From assembly GCA_947062645.1 (NCBI GenBank), contig CAMSQT010000085.1:1-5853 (forward strand): a stretch of DNA of 5,853 bases, in the 5' to 3' direction. This stretch comes from an uncultured Clostridium sp. GTDB taxonomy: Bacteria; Bacillota; Clostridia; TANB77; CAG-508. Made by a program: the position numbers and the translations under genes. Below, piece after piece: positions 1-5,832 of this stretch; positions within the stretch are counted from its first letter, which is position 1, and every line of letters starts with the position of its first letter. Under the pieces are notes generated by a model. It was not told the DNA's origin. It saw only the letters and a program-made list of their open reading frames with translations, and did no database searches.

Positions 1-49
1 ATCTACACTCGATCCAACACTCTGTCCCTACACGACGCTCTTCCGATCT
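1..49. other. Illumina P5/TruSeq adapter contamination
   Basis: Positions 1-8 (ATCTACAC) match the end of the Illumina P5 flow-cell sequence. Positions 9-16 (TCGATCCA) sit where the 8-base i5 index belongs. Positions 17-49 match the 33-base TruSeq read-1 primer, ending in the hallmark CTCTTCCGATCT, with one difference (G instead of T at 24). Coding similarity to LepA stops exactly at position 50. This is library adapter left on a contig end, not genomic DNA, and should be trimmed. The match is from memory of the adapter sequence. Confidence 0.97.
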
Positions 50-1762
50 TAGTAATTTTTTCTTTCTGGTAATGTCTCCTCCATAGCATTTGGCAAGTAC
101 GTCTTTTCTCATGGCTGATATGGTTTCTCTTGCAATAATTTGTCCTCCAATAGCTGCTTGAATGGGTATTTTGAATAGTTTTCTTGGAATGACGGTTTTT
201 AGTTTTTCTACCATTTTTTTACCTCTATCATAAGCGCTATCTTTATGGACGATAAAGCTTAAGGCATCGACTGGTTCGCCATTAATATGAATGTCTAGTT
301 TTACTAAGTTGGATTTTCTATATTCTTTAAATTCATAGTCTAGTGATGCATATCCTTTTGTTTTTGATTTTAGGTTATCAAAAAAGTCATAAATTATTTC
401 GTTTAGTGGCATTTCATAGACTAAGGTTACTCTGTTTTCGTCCAAGTATTTCATATCAATATAGACGCCTCGTCTTCTTTGACATAGTTCCATGATGTTT
501 CCTACATAGTCTTTTGGTGTTAAGATGTTGGCGGTTACAAATGGTTCTTCTATATAAGATATTTCTTGTGGTTTTGGTAAGTCCTCTGGATTGTATAGTT
601 CGATAATTTCTCCATCGGTTTTATACACTTTATAGATAACAGATGGTGCCGTGGTTATTAAACCTAAGTCAAATTCTCTGTCTAACCTTTCTTCTATAAT
701 TTCTAAATGCAATAAGCCTAAAAATCCACAGCGAAATCCAAAGCCTAAGGCTGCTGATGTTTCTGCTTCATATTCTAAAGCAGCATCGTTTAGTTTTAAT
801 TTTTCTAATGCTTCTTTTAAGGCTTCATACTGGCTACCATCGATTGGATATAAACCACAATATACCATTGGCGTTACTTTTTTGTACCCTTTTAATGGCT
901 CGCTTGCTGGATTGTTTTTTAAGGTGATGGTATCTCCTACATGGATGTCTGCTAAATTTTTGATGCTAGCTGCGATGTATCCTACTTCTCCTGCTTTTAT
1001 TTCATTGGTTGGCATATACGATCCTGGAATAAAGTTTCCTACTTCTGCTACTGTAAACGTTTTGTTGGTTGCCATTAGTTTGATTTCGTCTCCTACTTTT
1101 ACGGTTCCATCCATTACTCTAACGTAAGCTACAGCACCTTTATAATTATCGTAATAAGAATCAAAAATCAAACATTTTAGTTTGTCTGTTTCGTTTCCTT
1201 TTGGGCTTGGTAAATCAGTTACGATTCTTTCTAATACTTCTTCTACATTTAATCCTGATTTGGCCGAAATACAAGGAGCATCCTGAGCAGGTATTCCAAT
1301 AATATCTTCTATTTCTTGTTTTACTTCTTCTATTCTTGCGTTTGGCAGGTCAATTTTATTTAAAACTGGTAATATTTCTAAGTTGTTGTCAATTGCTAAG
1401 TAGACATTTGCTAATGTTTGTGCTTCTACCCCTTGACTGGAGTCCACTACTAAAATCGCTCCATCACAGGCTGCTAAGCTTCTTGATACTTCATAATTAA
1501 AGTCTACATGCCCTGGGGTGTCGATTAGGTTTAAGGTGTATTCTTGTCCATCTTTTGCTTTGTAAATCATGCGAACTGCTTGAGATTTTATGGTGATGCC
1601 TCTTTCTTTTTCGATTTCCATGTTGTCTAAGACTTGGCTTTCCATTTCTCTTTTGGATAATACGCCTGTCATTTCGATTAAGCGGTCTGCTAAGGTAGAT
1701 TTTCCATGGTCAATGTGGGCTATGATACTAAAATTTCTAATGTGTTCTTGTCGATTATTCAT
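50..1762 (-). CDS. lepA: Elongation factor 4 (LepA), 3' end missing
   Basis: LepA is a ribosome-associated translational GTPase, thought to act on stalled or mistranslocated ribosomes and in ribosome biogenesis. I translated 571 uninterrupted residues from ATG at 1762. The G domain shows the P-loop AHIDHGKST (15-23), RGITI (54-58), DTPGH (81-85, with His85 at the catalytic His position), NKID (135-138) and SAK (166-168). Domains II, III and V follow, with the LepA-type stretch GFRCGFLG (342-349). The LepA-specific C-terminal domain begins near 490 and the visible protein ends at TRKKKLL (565-571). The family is about 600 residues long, so some 30 are missing at the adapter junction; the frame stays open through the adapter, which would append false residues. 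AAGGAG (1769-1774) lies 6 bases before the start. No G-domain defects are seen. Confidence 0.98.
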
Positions 1763-1796
1763 TCTTTTCTCCTTTATCAAGGCTTTTATACTTGCT

Positions 1797-1825
1797 ATTT
1801 TAACATAAAAAAATAAAAACCACAA
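1797..1825 (-). promoter_or_regulatory. Possible sigma-A promoter of lepA
   Basis: On the minus strand, TTGTGG (1820-1825) and TAAAAT (1797-1802) are 17 bases apart, about 35 bases before the lepA start codon. The -10 matches 5 of 6 consensus bases but the -35 is poor. It would overlap the 3' arm and U-tract of the rhodanese terminator. If it is not used, lepA depends on read-through of that terminator. Confidence 0.35.
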
Positions 1826-1843
1826 TAGCTTAATTGTAGTTTT
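1804..1843 (-). terminator. Rho-independent terminator after the rhodanese gene
   Basis: On the minus strand an 11-base arm (1843-1833) pairs with 1826-1816 across a 6-base loop, with one U-G wobble and no mismatch, then a T-rich tract (1815-1804, including seven T in a row). On the plus strand the same position is a C-A mismatch, so the hairpin favours minus-strand transcripts. The 5' arm is made from the last codons of the rhodanese gene and its TAA stop lies at the arm/loop boundary. The stem is A/U-rich, so it may be weak. Confidence 0.65.
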
Positions 1844-2165
1844 CTAGGCCATGACACAAATTGTATACTTGGTTGTATCCCAAAGCTTGTAAAATCTTCT
1901 GTGCTTTTATTCCTCTATGACCTGTACTGCAATAAACAATAATGGTTTTTGTTTTATCTGACAAAATTTGACTAGCATTTTGCTTCATTTCATATTCTGG
2001 CAATAAAATTGCATTTTCTAAATGCCCCTCTTGGAATTCTTGTGGACTTCTAACATCCACTAATATGGCTCCTTGTTTAGCCTTTTTTTCTAACTGTTCC
2101 CAATTAATTTCCATCGGCCCACAACACCTATTTCTATTTTTTATATATCCTAATCGTCGTATCAT
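1830..2165 (-). CDS. Single-domain rhodanese-like sulfurtransferase
   Basis: This is a 111-residue rhodanese-homology protein of the small cytosolic type that carries sulfur as a persulfide on one cysteine. Visible are LVDVRSPQEF (35-44), GHLENA (47-52) and the active-site loop CSTGHRG (79-85), which fits the CxxGxR pattern with Cys79 as the sulfur-accepting residue. The C-terminal LCHGLENY (103-110) occupies the place of the usual GG...W motif but has lost the first Gly and the Trp. The ATG at 2165 has AAGGGG 7 bases upstream; a later Met18 has no such site, so the longer form is preferred. That form adds a basic N-terminus with a vicinal Cys14-Cys15 (CCGP), perhaps metal-binding or redox-active, which is inference. 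Substrate and physiological partner cannot be read from the sequence. It appears to be monocistronic, with its own terminator. Confidence 0.93.
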   Translation of the reverse strand: MIRRLGYIKNRNRCCGPMEINWEQLEKKAKQGAILVDVRSPQEFQEGHLENAILLPEYEMKQNASQILSDKTKTIIVYCSTGHRGIKAQKILQALGYNQVYNLCHGLENYN

Positions 2166-2198
2166 CGTTTTTCCCCTTTTTATTTTACTTCTTTATTT

Positions 2199-2204
2199 AT
2201 TATA
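2199..2204 (-). promoter_or_regulatory. Probable -10 box of the rhodanese gene
   Basis: A perfect TATAAT on the minus strand lies 33 bases before the rhodanese start codon. No good -35 is present at 16-18 bases (the 17-base position reads TAACGA) and there is no extended TG. A DnaA-box-like site begins at 2229, just beyond the -35 position, so this promoter could respond to DnaA; that is inference. Confidence 0.4.
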
Positions 2205-2228
2205 TGCTTTTTCCTCTTTTTTCGTTAT

Positions 2229-2259
2229 TTTTCCACATTTACTTTTTAAGTTATCCACA
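2229..2259 (+). promoter_or_regulatory. Two DnaA boxes, left group
   Basis: TTTTCCACA (2229-2237) fits the relaxed DnaA-box consensus TTWTNCACA, and TTATCCACA (2251-2259) is the perfect strong box. Both face the plus strand, with starts 22 bases (about two helical turns) apart. They belong with the larger group at 2495-2561 and flank the T-rich middle of the 558-bp intergenic stretch. Confidence 0.7.
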
Positions 2260-2394
2260 CTTTTTATATTGTTATTTTCCGTTTTGTTTTTTACAGGTTT
2301 GTTACAATTTTGTTTCGTTTCTATTTTGATTATTTTTTTGTTGCATCTTAAAATTACATTTTTTTAGCTTTTCTCCTAATTTTTACACTGTTTT

Positions 2395-2423
2395 GTTACA
2401 GTAATGTTACAAAATCGTTACAA
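2395..2423 (+). repeat. Three GTTACA direct repeats with 11-bp phasing
   Basis: GTTACA starts at 2395, 2406 and 2417, giving three copies spaced exactly 11 bp (about one helical turn) within TTGTTACAGTA / ATGTTACAAAA / TCGTTACAATT. Further single copies lie at 2301 and 2572 in the same intergenic stretch. Regular helical phasing is typical of sites for a protein that binds cooperatively along one DNA face, as iterons do. No binding protein can be named from the window. Confidence 0.6.
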
Positions 2424-2440
2424 TTATGTTTTCTTTCTTG

Positions 2441-2636
2441 TTTTATGTATCCTATTTTTTTGTTTTTGTTCTTTCTTGTGTTTTTATCTTTTCGTGTGGA
2501 AACTGTGGATAACTTTGTGAATAACTTATAATTCTTAAGTTTCGTTCACAAGTTGTTCACATTTTTGTTTGGTTACAATAATGAATTGACTTTTTATTTA
2601 TGTTTGATACTTTTTATGTGTACCCTATTTTTGTTT
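2441..2636 (+). repeat. Imperfect direct repeat pair in the intergenic region
   Basis: TTTTATGTATCCTATTTTT (from 2441) recurs as TTTTATGTGTACCCTATTTT (from 2612), differing by a few bases or small gaps. The pair brackets the right DnaA-box group. The low-complexity T-rich background makes chance similarity possible. Confidence 0.35.
2495..2561. promoter_or_regulatory. Dense DnaA-box cluster, origin-like region
   Basis: On the minus strand are GTTTCCACA (2495-2503, one mismatch to TTWTNCACA), TTATCCACA (2504-2512, perfect) and TTATTCACA (2516-2524, perfect). On the plus strand are TCGTTCACA (2542-2550, two mismatches) and TTGTTCACA (2553-2561, one mismatch), 11 bp apart. The two sets point towards each other around a near-dyad at about 2532. 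Such a cluster next to an A/T-rich stretch (here 2260-2494) is the usual layout of a bacterial oriC, but DnaA clusters also serve as control sites elsewhere. The flanking genes face the same way and no dnaA or dnaN is in view, so an origin is plausible but not shown. Apart from these sites, the 2395-2423 repeats and the terminator at 2647-2690, I see no gene or RNA in 2166-2723. Confidence 0.6.
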
Positions 2637-2646
2637 GTTGGTAAAA

Positions 2647-2690
2647 TTTTAAAAAATCCAGATTAGCTAAAATTTAAGCTTTTCTGGATT
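2647..2690 (-). terminator. Rho-independent terminator of the five-frame operon
   Basis: The outer arms AATCCAGA (2655-2662) and TCTGGATT (2683-2690) pair perfectly. An inner AGCT/AGCT pair (2665-2668 with 2677-2680) extends the stem beyond a 2x2 internal loop. On the minus strand the hairpin runs directly into TTTTTT. It lies 33 bases beyond the stop of the 442-residue gene and would end the operon before the DnaA-box region. Confidence 0.8.
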
Positions 2691-2723
2691 TCTATCTTTC
2701 CTATCATAAACATAATTACTATT

Positions 2724-4052
2724 CTATTTTTCTTCTTGCTTTTCGTTTGGTTGTCTTTCTTTGTTGTCAATAGTTACAACATTTGTGTCAAAATTGTAAG
2801 TAATTCCTTTATCTATTTTTAATTCTTCTTTAAATGTTTTTTGGTTATCTTGTTTTTCGATTTGTTCTAACATCTTGTTTTGTGCTTCTAGCCCATATTT
2901 TTCTTCTAATTCCTCCATACTTAAGGTTGGTTCTCTAAAACTTTTGATGTAATCTACTGGATATTCTTCTAATCCCTTTATTCCTGTTAGTATTCCATCT
3001 CCAATAAAGCTTTTATAACAGATTTCTTCTTTACTCTGTTCATTAAATATTATTATTTTACCATCTTTATAAACGCCAAGGCACAGGTTAGTAGGGTCTA
3101 TTAATAATGTCACATTGTCTTTTTCAATGTCAATTGCAACTAAAGCATGATTTATCATTAAGAATCTTTGTACTATTTCTTTAGCTGTTATTTTTTCTCT
3201 ATTAATGTTTTCCATTTTTTCTTTGATTAAAAAAGAATTACTAAGTAAAGAGTTTTCTTTTTCCCTTTTCTGTTCTTTTCCTTCCTCATCATAATAAATA
3301 GTTGTCAATGTTCCATTTTTAAGAAGAGTCCTTTTTTCTATTTTTCCGTCATAATAGAATATTGTTCTTTCACTATCTCTATCAGCAACTTTTCGTGAAG
3401 TAACTTGTCCTGTTTTATCATACCCTATAGCTGTATAAAACATCTTATTCTTTTTATTTTCTTCTGTCAAATTTCCTTCTTTATCATAAATTTTTTCTTT
3501 CTTTTCATTTCCTTTTGTTTCTGTTATGATTTTTTCATAAGCAAATTCTTCTCCATCACTATACCATGTTATCTCTTTTTGATTTTCTTCCTCTATTTGC
3601 TTTTTAGTAATATTCCCATCTTCTGCATAATTAAATATAATGATTTTGTTTCCTTCTTGTATTATTTTTTCTTGCAACTTTTCATTATCATATACTTTTG
3701 CTATTCCCTGTTTAATGTTTATTCTTTGATTTCCTTCTATTGCATTATGTTCTATGTTATTAGGTATTAAATCTCCTTCTTCCATATATACAGTAACAAT
3801 TCTAGCATTATATAAGGGATTGATTTCATTATATTTATCTGCAGTATAAGCTGCCATATTTCGACAAACTCCTATTCCTTCTTCCCCCATCATATCCATT
3901 CCTAAATATCCTTTTGCATTTATTTTTGGCTCTCCATACCCTTTAATTGTTTTATGCATATCGTTCATGGTTCGCATTATAATTTCCATGTCGCTTTGAG
4001 AATTTATATCAAATGCTTTGGCATATTCTTTCAATTCTTGCCCGATATTCAT
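2724..4052 (-). CDS. Transglutaminase-like protein with YD-repeat insertion, function unknown
   Basis: This 442-residue protein has no signal peptide or membrane segment. GVCRNMAAY (61-69) followed by YNARIVTVY (81-89) resembles the Cys-bearing helix and next strand of the transglutaminase/cysteine-protease fold. NHALVAIDI (301-309) and LLIDPTN (316-322) resemble its His and Asp strands, giving a candidate triad Cys63-His302-Asp319. In ordinary members Cys and His are some 35-50 residues apart; here they are 239 apart. The extra part (about 100-290) carries some six degenerate units of about 20-25 residues with Y-D/N-G cores, such as YDKEGNLTEE (189-198), GYDKTGQV (210-217) and YYDEEGKEQ (253-261), like YD or YwqK-type repeats. 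The tail (375-442) is charged and helical. The ATG at 4052 is directly preceded by an in-frame TAG, so no longer start exists. It overlaps the preceding gene by 44 bp. Target unknown; the fold is inferred from motifs only. Confidence 0.9.
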   Translation of the reverse strand: MNIGQELKEYAKAFDINSQSDMEIIMRTMNDMHKTIKGYGEPKINAKGYLGMDMMGEEGIGVCRNMAAYTADKYNEINPLYNARIVTVYMEEGDLIPNNIEHNAIEGNQRINIKQGIAKVYDNEKLQEKIIQEGNKIIIFNYAEDGNITKKQIEEENQKEITWYSDGEEFAYEKIITETKGNEKKEKIYDKEGNLTEENKKNKMFYTAIGYDKTGQVTSRKVADRDSERTIFYYDGKIEKRTLLKNGTLTTIYYDEEGKEQKREKENSLLSNSFLIKEKMENINREKITAKEIVQRFLMINHALVAIDIEKDNVTLLIDPTNLCLGVYKDGKIIIFNEQSKEEICYKSFIGDGILTGIKGLEEYPVDYIKSFREPTLSMEELEEKYGLEAQNKMLEQIEKQDNQKTFKEELKIDKGITYNFDTNVVTIDNKERQPNEKQEEK

Positions 4053-4428
4053 CTACTTTCTTTCGAGCTTCTATTTGAGCTTTTATTTGTTCTGTGACAG
4101 GTTGTCCTAAAAAAAGGATTGCCTCTCCTCCCAAAAGCAACCATAACCAATATCTTTTTAAGTTATGTAATATTTTTTGTTTTAATGATGGTTTTTCTCC
4201 TACTTCGTTTTCTATATCTTTTTCAAATACTTCTTGTGGACTTTCCCCATATTTTACATAGATATCTAAATATTTCCCCTCTTGTTTTAATTGTTTTATA
4301 TCTTGTTTTTTATAATTTCTAGAAACATATTGTCGAAAATAATATGGCCCATATTCTTTATAAATCTGCTCATATTCTTTTTTCTTGGCTAATTGTTTTA
4401 CTTGCTTCTTTATTTCTTTTTTATCCAT
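4009..4428 (-). CDS. Lysine-rich single-pass membrane protein, unknown function
   Basis: I do not recognise this 139-residue protein. Residues 1-91 are very basic and tyrosine-rich, with two related units: KKEYEQIYKEYG (16-27) and EGKYLDIYVKYG (50-61). A single hydrophobic segment at 92-110 (RYWLWLLLGGEAILFLGQP) is preceded by a basic stretch, so by the positive-inside rule the N-terminal part should be cytoplasmic. A short charged helix (113-139, ending RARIERICQSI) follows and should be outside, or the segment could be a re-entrant anchor. The stop is TGA. A G-run (4438-4443) that overlaps the stop of the DUF1294 gene serves as the ribosome site, 9 bases before ATG 4428. Its end overlaps the transglutaminase-like gene by 44 bp, pointing to translational coupling and a shared function. 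Confidence 0.85.
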   Translation of the reverse strand: MDKKEIKKQVKQLAKKKEYEQIYKEYGPYYFRQYVSRNYKKQDIKQLKQEGKYLDIYVKYGESPQEVFEKDIENEVGEKPSLKQKILHNLKRYWLWLLLGGEAILFLGQPVTEQIKAQIEARKKVDEYRARIERICQSI

Positions 4429-4442
4429 ACTTCTTATCCCCC

Positions 4443-4754
4443 CTATTTAAAAAACGTCCAATATACAATGGCTACTATCTCCAATATCGTAATAAATGGA
4501 AATCCAATCACAAAATTTAGTTTTTGAGTCTTATGACGAAACGTATACATACCAGCAATTGTTCCAATTCCACCACCCAAAGCTGTTACAATAAATAACG
4601 TCTTTTCTGGAATTCGCCAAGAGCCTTTTTTAGCCTTTTTCTTATCTAGCCACATGATAAAAAAGCCAAAAAGATTGATGGCTACAAAATATAATATAAT
4701 ATTTTGCCATGAAAATATTTCTTCTATATTAACATTTGTTTGTTTTACAGGCAT
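4443..4754 (-). CDS. DUF1294 family small membrane protein
   Basis: This is a 103-residue membrane protein. NLFGFFIMWLDKKKAKKG followed by WRIPEKTLF and ALGGGIG, then FRHKTQKLNF, is the pattern I know from DUF1294, a family of small integral membrane proteins of unknown function, often around 90-100 residues. Three hydrophobic segments are visible: about 16-37 (NIILYFVAINLFGFFIMW), 52-69 (around FIVTALGGGIG) and 81-101 (NFVIGFPFITILEIVAIVYW). I chose ATG at 4754 because AAAGGAG (4762-4768) lies 7 bases before it; a TTG at 4790 would extend the frame by 12 residues but would overlap the preceding gene. It follows the HD gene by 25 bp and precedes the single-pass gene by 14 bp, so it is probably cotranscribed. 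Confidence 0.92.
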   Translation of the reverse strand: MPVKQTNVNIEEIFSWQNIILYFVAINLFGFFIMWLDKKKAKKGSWRIPEKTLFIVTALGGGIGTIAGMYTFRHKTQKLNFVIGFPFITILEIVAIVYWTFFK

Positions 4755-4779
4755 TTTCTTTCTCTCCTTTGTATTTTGT

Positions 4780-5142
4780 TTAAAAATCAAAATCTAAATA
4801 AGCATATTTTTTTGTGGTAAAATTTTTAGCTTTATTAATTTCTTCTTTTGCTACCATTGATATTTTGCTAACTCGTACAAATTCACTTCCTTGTCTTACT
4901 AATGGATTGATATATCGAATTTTAGCATTATTAATACTAACGTAGTATTTTCCTTTTGGTTTTGTATCACTTTCTTTTATTTTAGTTGCATTTTTCCATA
5001 TAGCAAAATTTTTCGCAATATTATTAATTGAACAGTTTTCAATTTTTTCTATGATTTGTGCTTCTGTTAAATGGTATAAATCTTTTTTAGTTATTAACTT
5101 TTCTTTTTCCATTACTTTCATAATATCTGCTAAAAATTGCAT
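4780..5142 (-). CDS. C-terminal part of frameshifted HD-domain protein
   Basis: This 120-residue open frame is best read as the displaced C-terminal part of the HD-domain gene at 5087-5758. Its ATG (5142) has no ribosome binding site. The frame is open only back to a TAG near 5158, inside the other reading frame. Removing one base from the TTTT at 5149-5152 joins both parts as ...IVEFKFSMQFLADIMKV..., giving a smooth 325-residue protein. The part holds a helical stretch (MQFLADIMKVMEKEKLITK then DLYHLTEAQIIEKIENC) and a probable beta-rich C-terminal subdomain (about 60-120) containing GKYYVSINNAKIRYINPLV. No catalytic motif is present here. It could be translated separately only if it has its own initiation, which I do not see. 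Confidence 0.7.
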   Translation of the reverse strand: MQFLADIMKVMEKEKLITKKDLYHLTEAQIIEKIENCSINNIAKNFAIWKNATKIKESDTKPKGKYYVSINNAKIRYINPLVRQGSEFVRVSKISMVAKEEINKAKNFTTKKYAYLDFDF

Positions 5143-5758
5143 AGAGAATTTTGAATTCTACTATTTTTTCTTCATTGGTTTGAATTTCAATGTCTTGATA
5201 CATTCTTTTTACTTCTTCTAAATCCCATAATGACACACATGCACCCAAGCCATTAGCAAGAGTATACTCTAATCTATCACTAGAAAGCTGTGGTGTATCA
5301 TTGTCGGCAATGGGATAGATATGATAGTCTTCGATTTCGGCTAATTCTATCCTATCTTCTGCTAATTGCTTCCTAATTTCTGGTGAACTGCTAATCATTT
5401 GACTGGTTAATTCTTCGGTTGTTTCTTGTTTTTCATAATCGCCTTCCATATAGTCAATGGTATGTTTGAATGCTGGTGTGGCAATGTCATGAAATAGCCC
5501 TGCTAACGTCTGTTTTTTATCTTTCGTAAAATTCCATATAATTAAGGCTACACCTATACTATGGTCTAGGCTTGAATACCAAAATTCATTGTGAAACATT
5601 TTAGAATAAAAGGTTCCACAGGTTGTACTAATTTTTGCTTGCTTTTGCATGGGTGGTGCTTCTATATATGAATTTAAAAATTTTGGTATTCCTTGTGGTG
5701 ATAATATTTTAAAGTATTCTTGTAATTGTGGAGTTAGTTTTTCTATATAATTTTTCAC
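5087..5758 (-). CDS. HD-domain hydrolase, N-terminal catalytic part (frameshifted)
   Basis: The HD superfamily contains metal-dependent phosphohydrolases acting on nucleotides and related phosphoesters. The metal-binding pattern H...HD...D is visible as DHSIGVALI (His66), LFHDIATPAFKHTID (His90-Asp91, with a further His99) and SSDRLEYT (Asp161). The arrangement, with CGTFYSKMFHNEFWYSSLDHS (47-67) before the first His, recalls dGTPase/YfbR-like or SpoT-like HD proteins; substrate unknown. Residues 1-203 look genuine; 204-223 (ILYAIFSRYY... to the stop) are out of frame because of an apparent extra base at 5149-5152. The natural C-terminus continues in the frame at 4780-5142. The start is GTG at 5758; the nearest purine-rich site (AAAAGGAAAA) is about 14 bases away, longer than ideal. 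It is the first gene of the minus-strand operon. Confidence 0.85.
   Translation of the reverse strand: MKNYIEKLTPQLQEYFKILSPQGIPKFLNSYIEAPPMQKQAKISTTCGTFYSKMFHNEFWYSSLDHSIGVALIIWNFTKDKKQTLAGLFHDIATPAFKHTIDYMEGDYEKQETTEELTSQMISSSPEIRKQLAEDRIELAEIEDYHIYPIADNDTPQLSSDRLEYTLANGLGACVSLWDLEEVKRMYQDIEIQTNEEKIVEFKILYAIFSRYYESNGKRKVNN
5149..5152 (-). other. Probable single-base frameshift site
   Basis: The coding strand reads GAA TTC AAA ATT here. With AAA instead of AAAA it reads GAA TTC AAA TTC TCT ATG, joining the two parts of the HD protein into 325 residues. A shift further upstream would meet a TAG in the second frame, so the event must lie between about 5158 and the end of the first frame. An assembly or sequencing error, a real mutation, or +1 slippage on AAAA could all give this; an error or mutation is simplest. 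Confidence 0.7.
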
Positions 5759-5798
5759 TTTTCTTACTATTTTCCTTTTATTATTTTCTCTAATTTAA

Positions 5799-5827
5799 AT
5801 TTTATATTATGTTTTATACTTTGTCAA
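5799..5827 (-). promoter_or_regulatory. Sigma-A promoter of the HD-gene operon
   Basis: On the minus strand, a perfect TTGACA (5822-5827) and TAAAAT (5799-5804, 5 of 6) are separated by 17 bases. Transcription should start near 5792, about 34 bases before the GTG start of the HD gene. The short gaps or overlaps of the downstream genes and the terminator at 2647-2690 suggest one transcript for all of them. Confidence 0.75.
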
Positions 5828-5832
5828 CTTAT

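Noticed and set aside
651..1127. Plus-strand open frame of 158 codons
   Set aside because: It lies wholly antisense to the unmistakable lepA gene and its translation has no recognisable motif.
1590..1808. Plus-strand open frame of 72 codons
   Set aside because: It is antisense to the 5' end of lepA, including the P-loop codons; a shadow of an A-rich coding strand.
2065..2367. Plus-strand open frame of 100 codons, Phe/Leu-rich like a membrane protein
   Set aside because: Its start lies inside the rhodanese gene and the rest is T-rich intergenic DNA, where TTT/CTT codons mimic hydrophobic segments; no ribosome site.
2586..2607. Plus-strand promoter-like TTGACT
   Set aside because: No acceptable -10 at proper distance and no plus-strand gene downstream.
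2166..2723. CRISPR array or tRNA in the intergenic stretch
   Set aside because: Repeats are only 6-9 bases and lack spacer architecture; no cloverleaf or T-loop GTTCRA-type pattern in proper context was found.
3405..3770. Plus-strand open frame of 121 codons, very hydrophobic
   Set aside because: It is antisense to the YD-repeat part of the 442-residue gene; the Phe/Ile richness is the reverse complement of Lys/Glu/Asn codons.
4119..4322. Plus-strand open frame of 67 codons
   Set aside because: It is antisense to the single-pass membrane protein gene, with no ribosome site or motif.
5140..5160. Programmed ribosomal frameshift in the HD gene
   Set aside because: AAAA could allow +1 slippage, but no stop codon, hungry codon, upstream stimulatory site or stem-loop is evident, so an indel is simpler.
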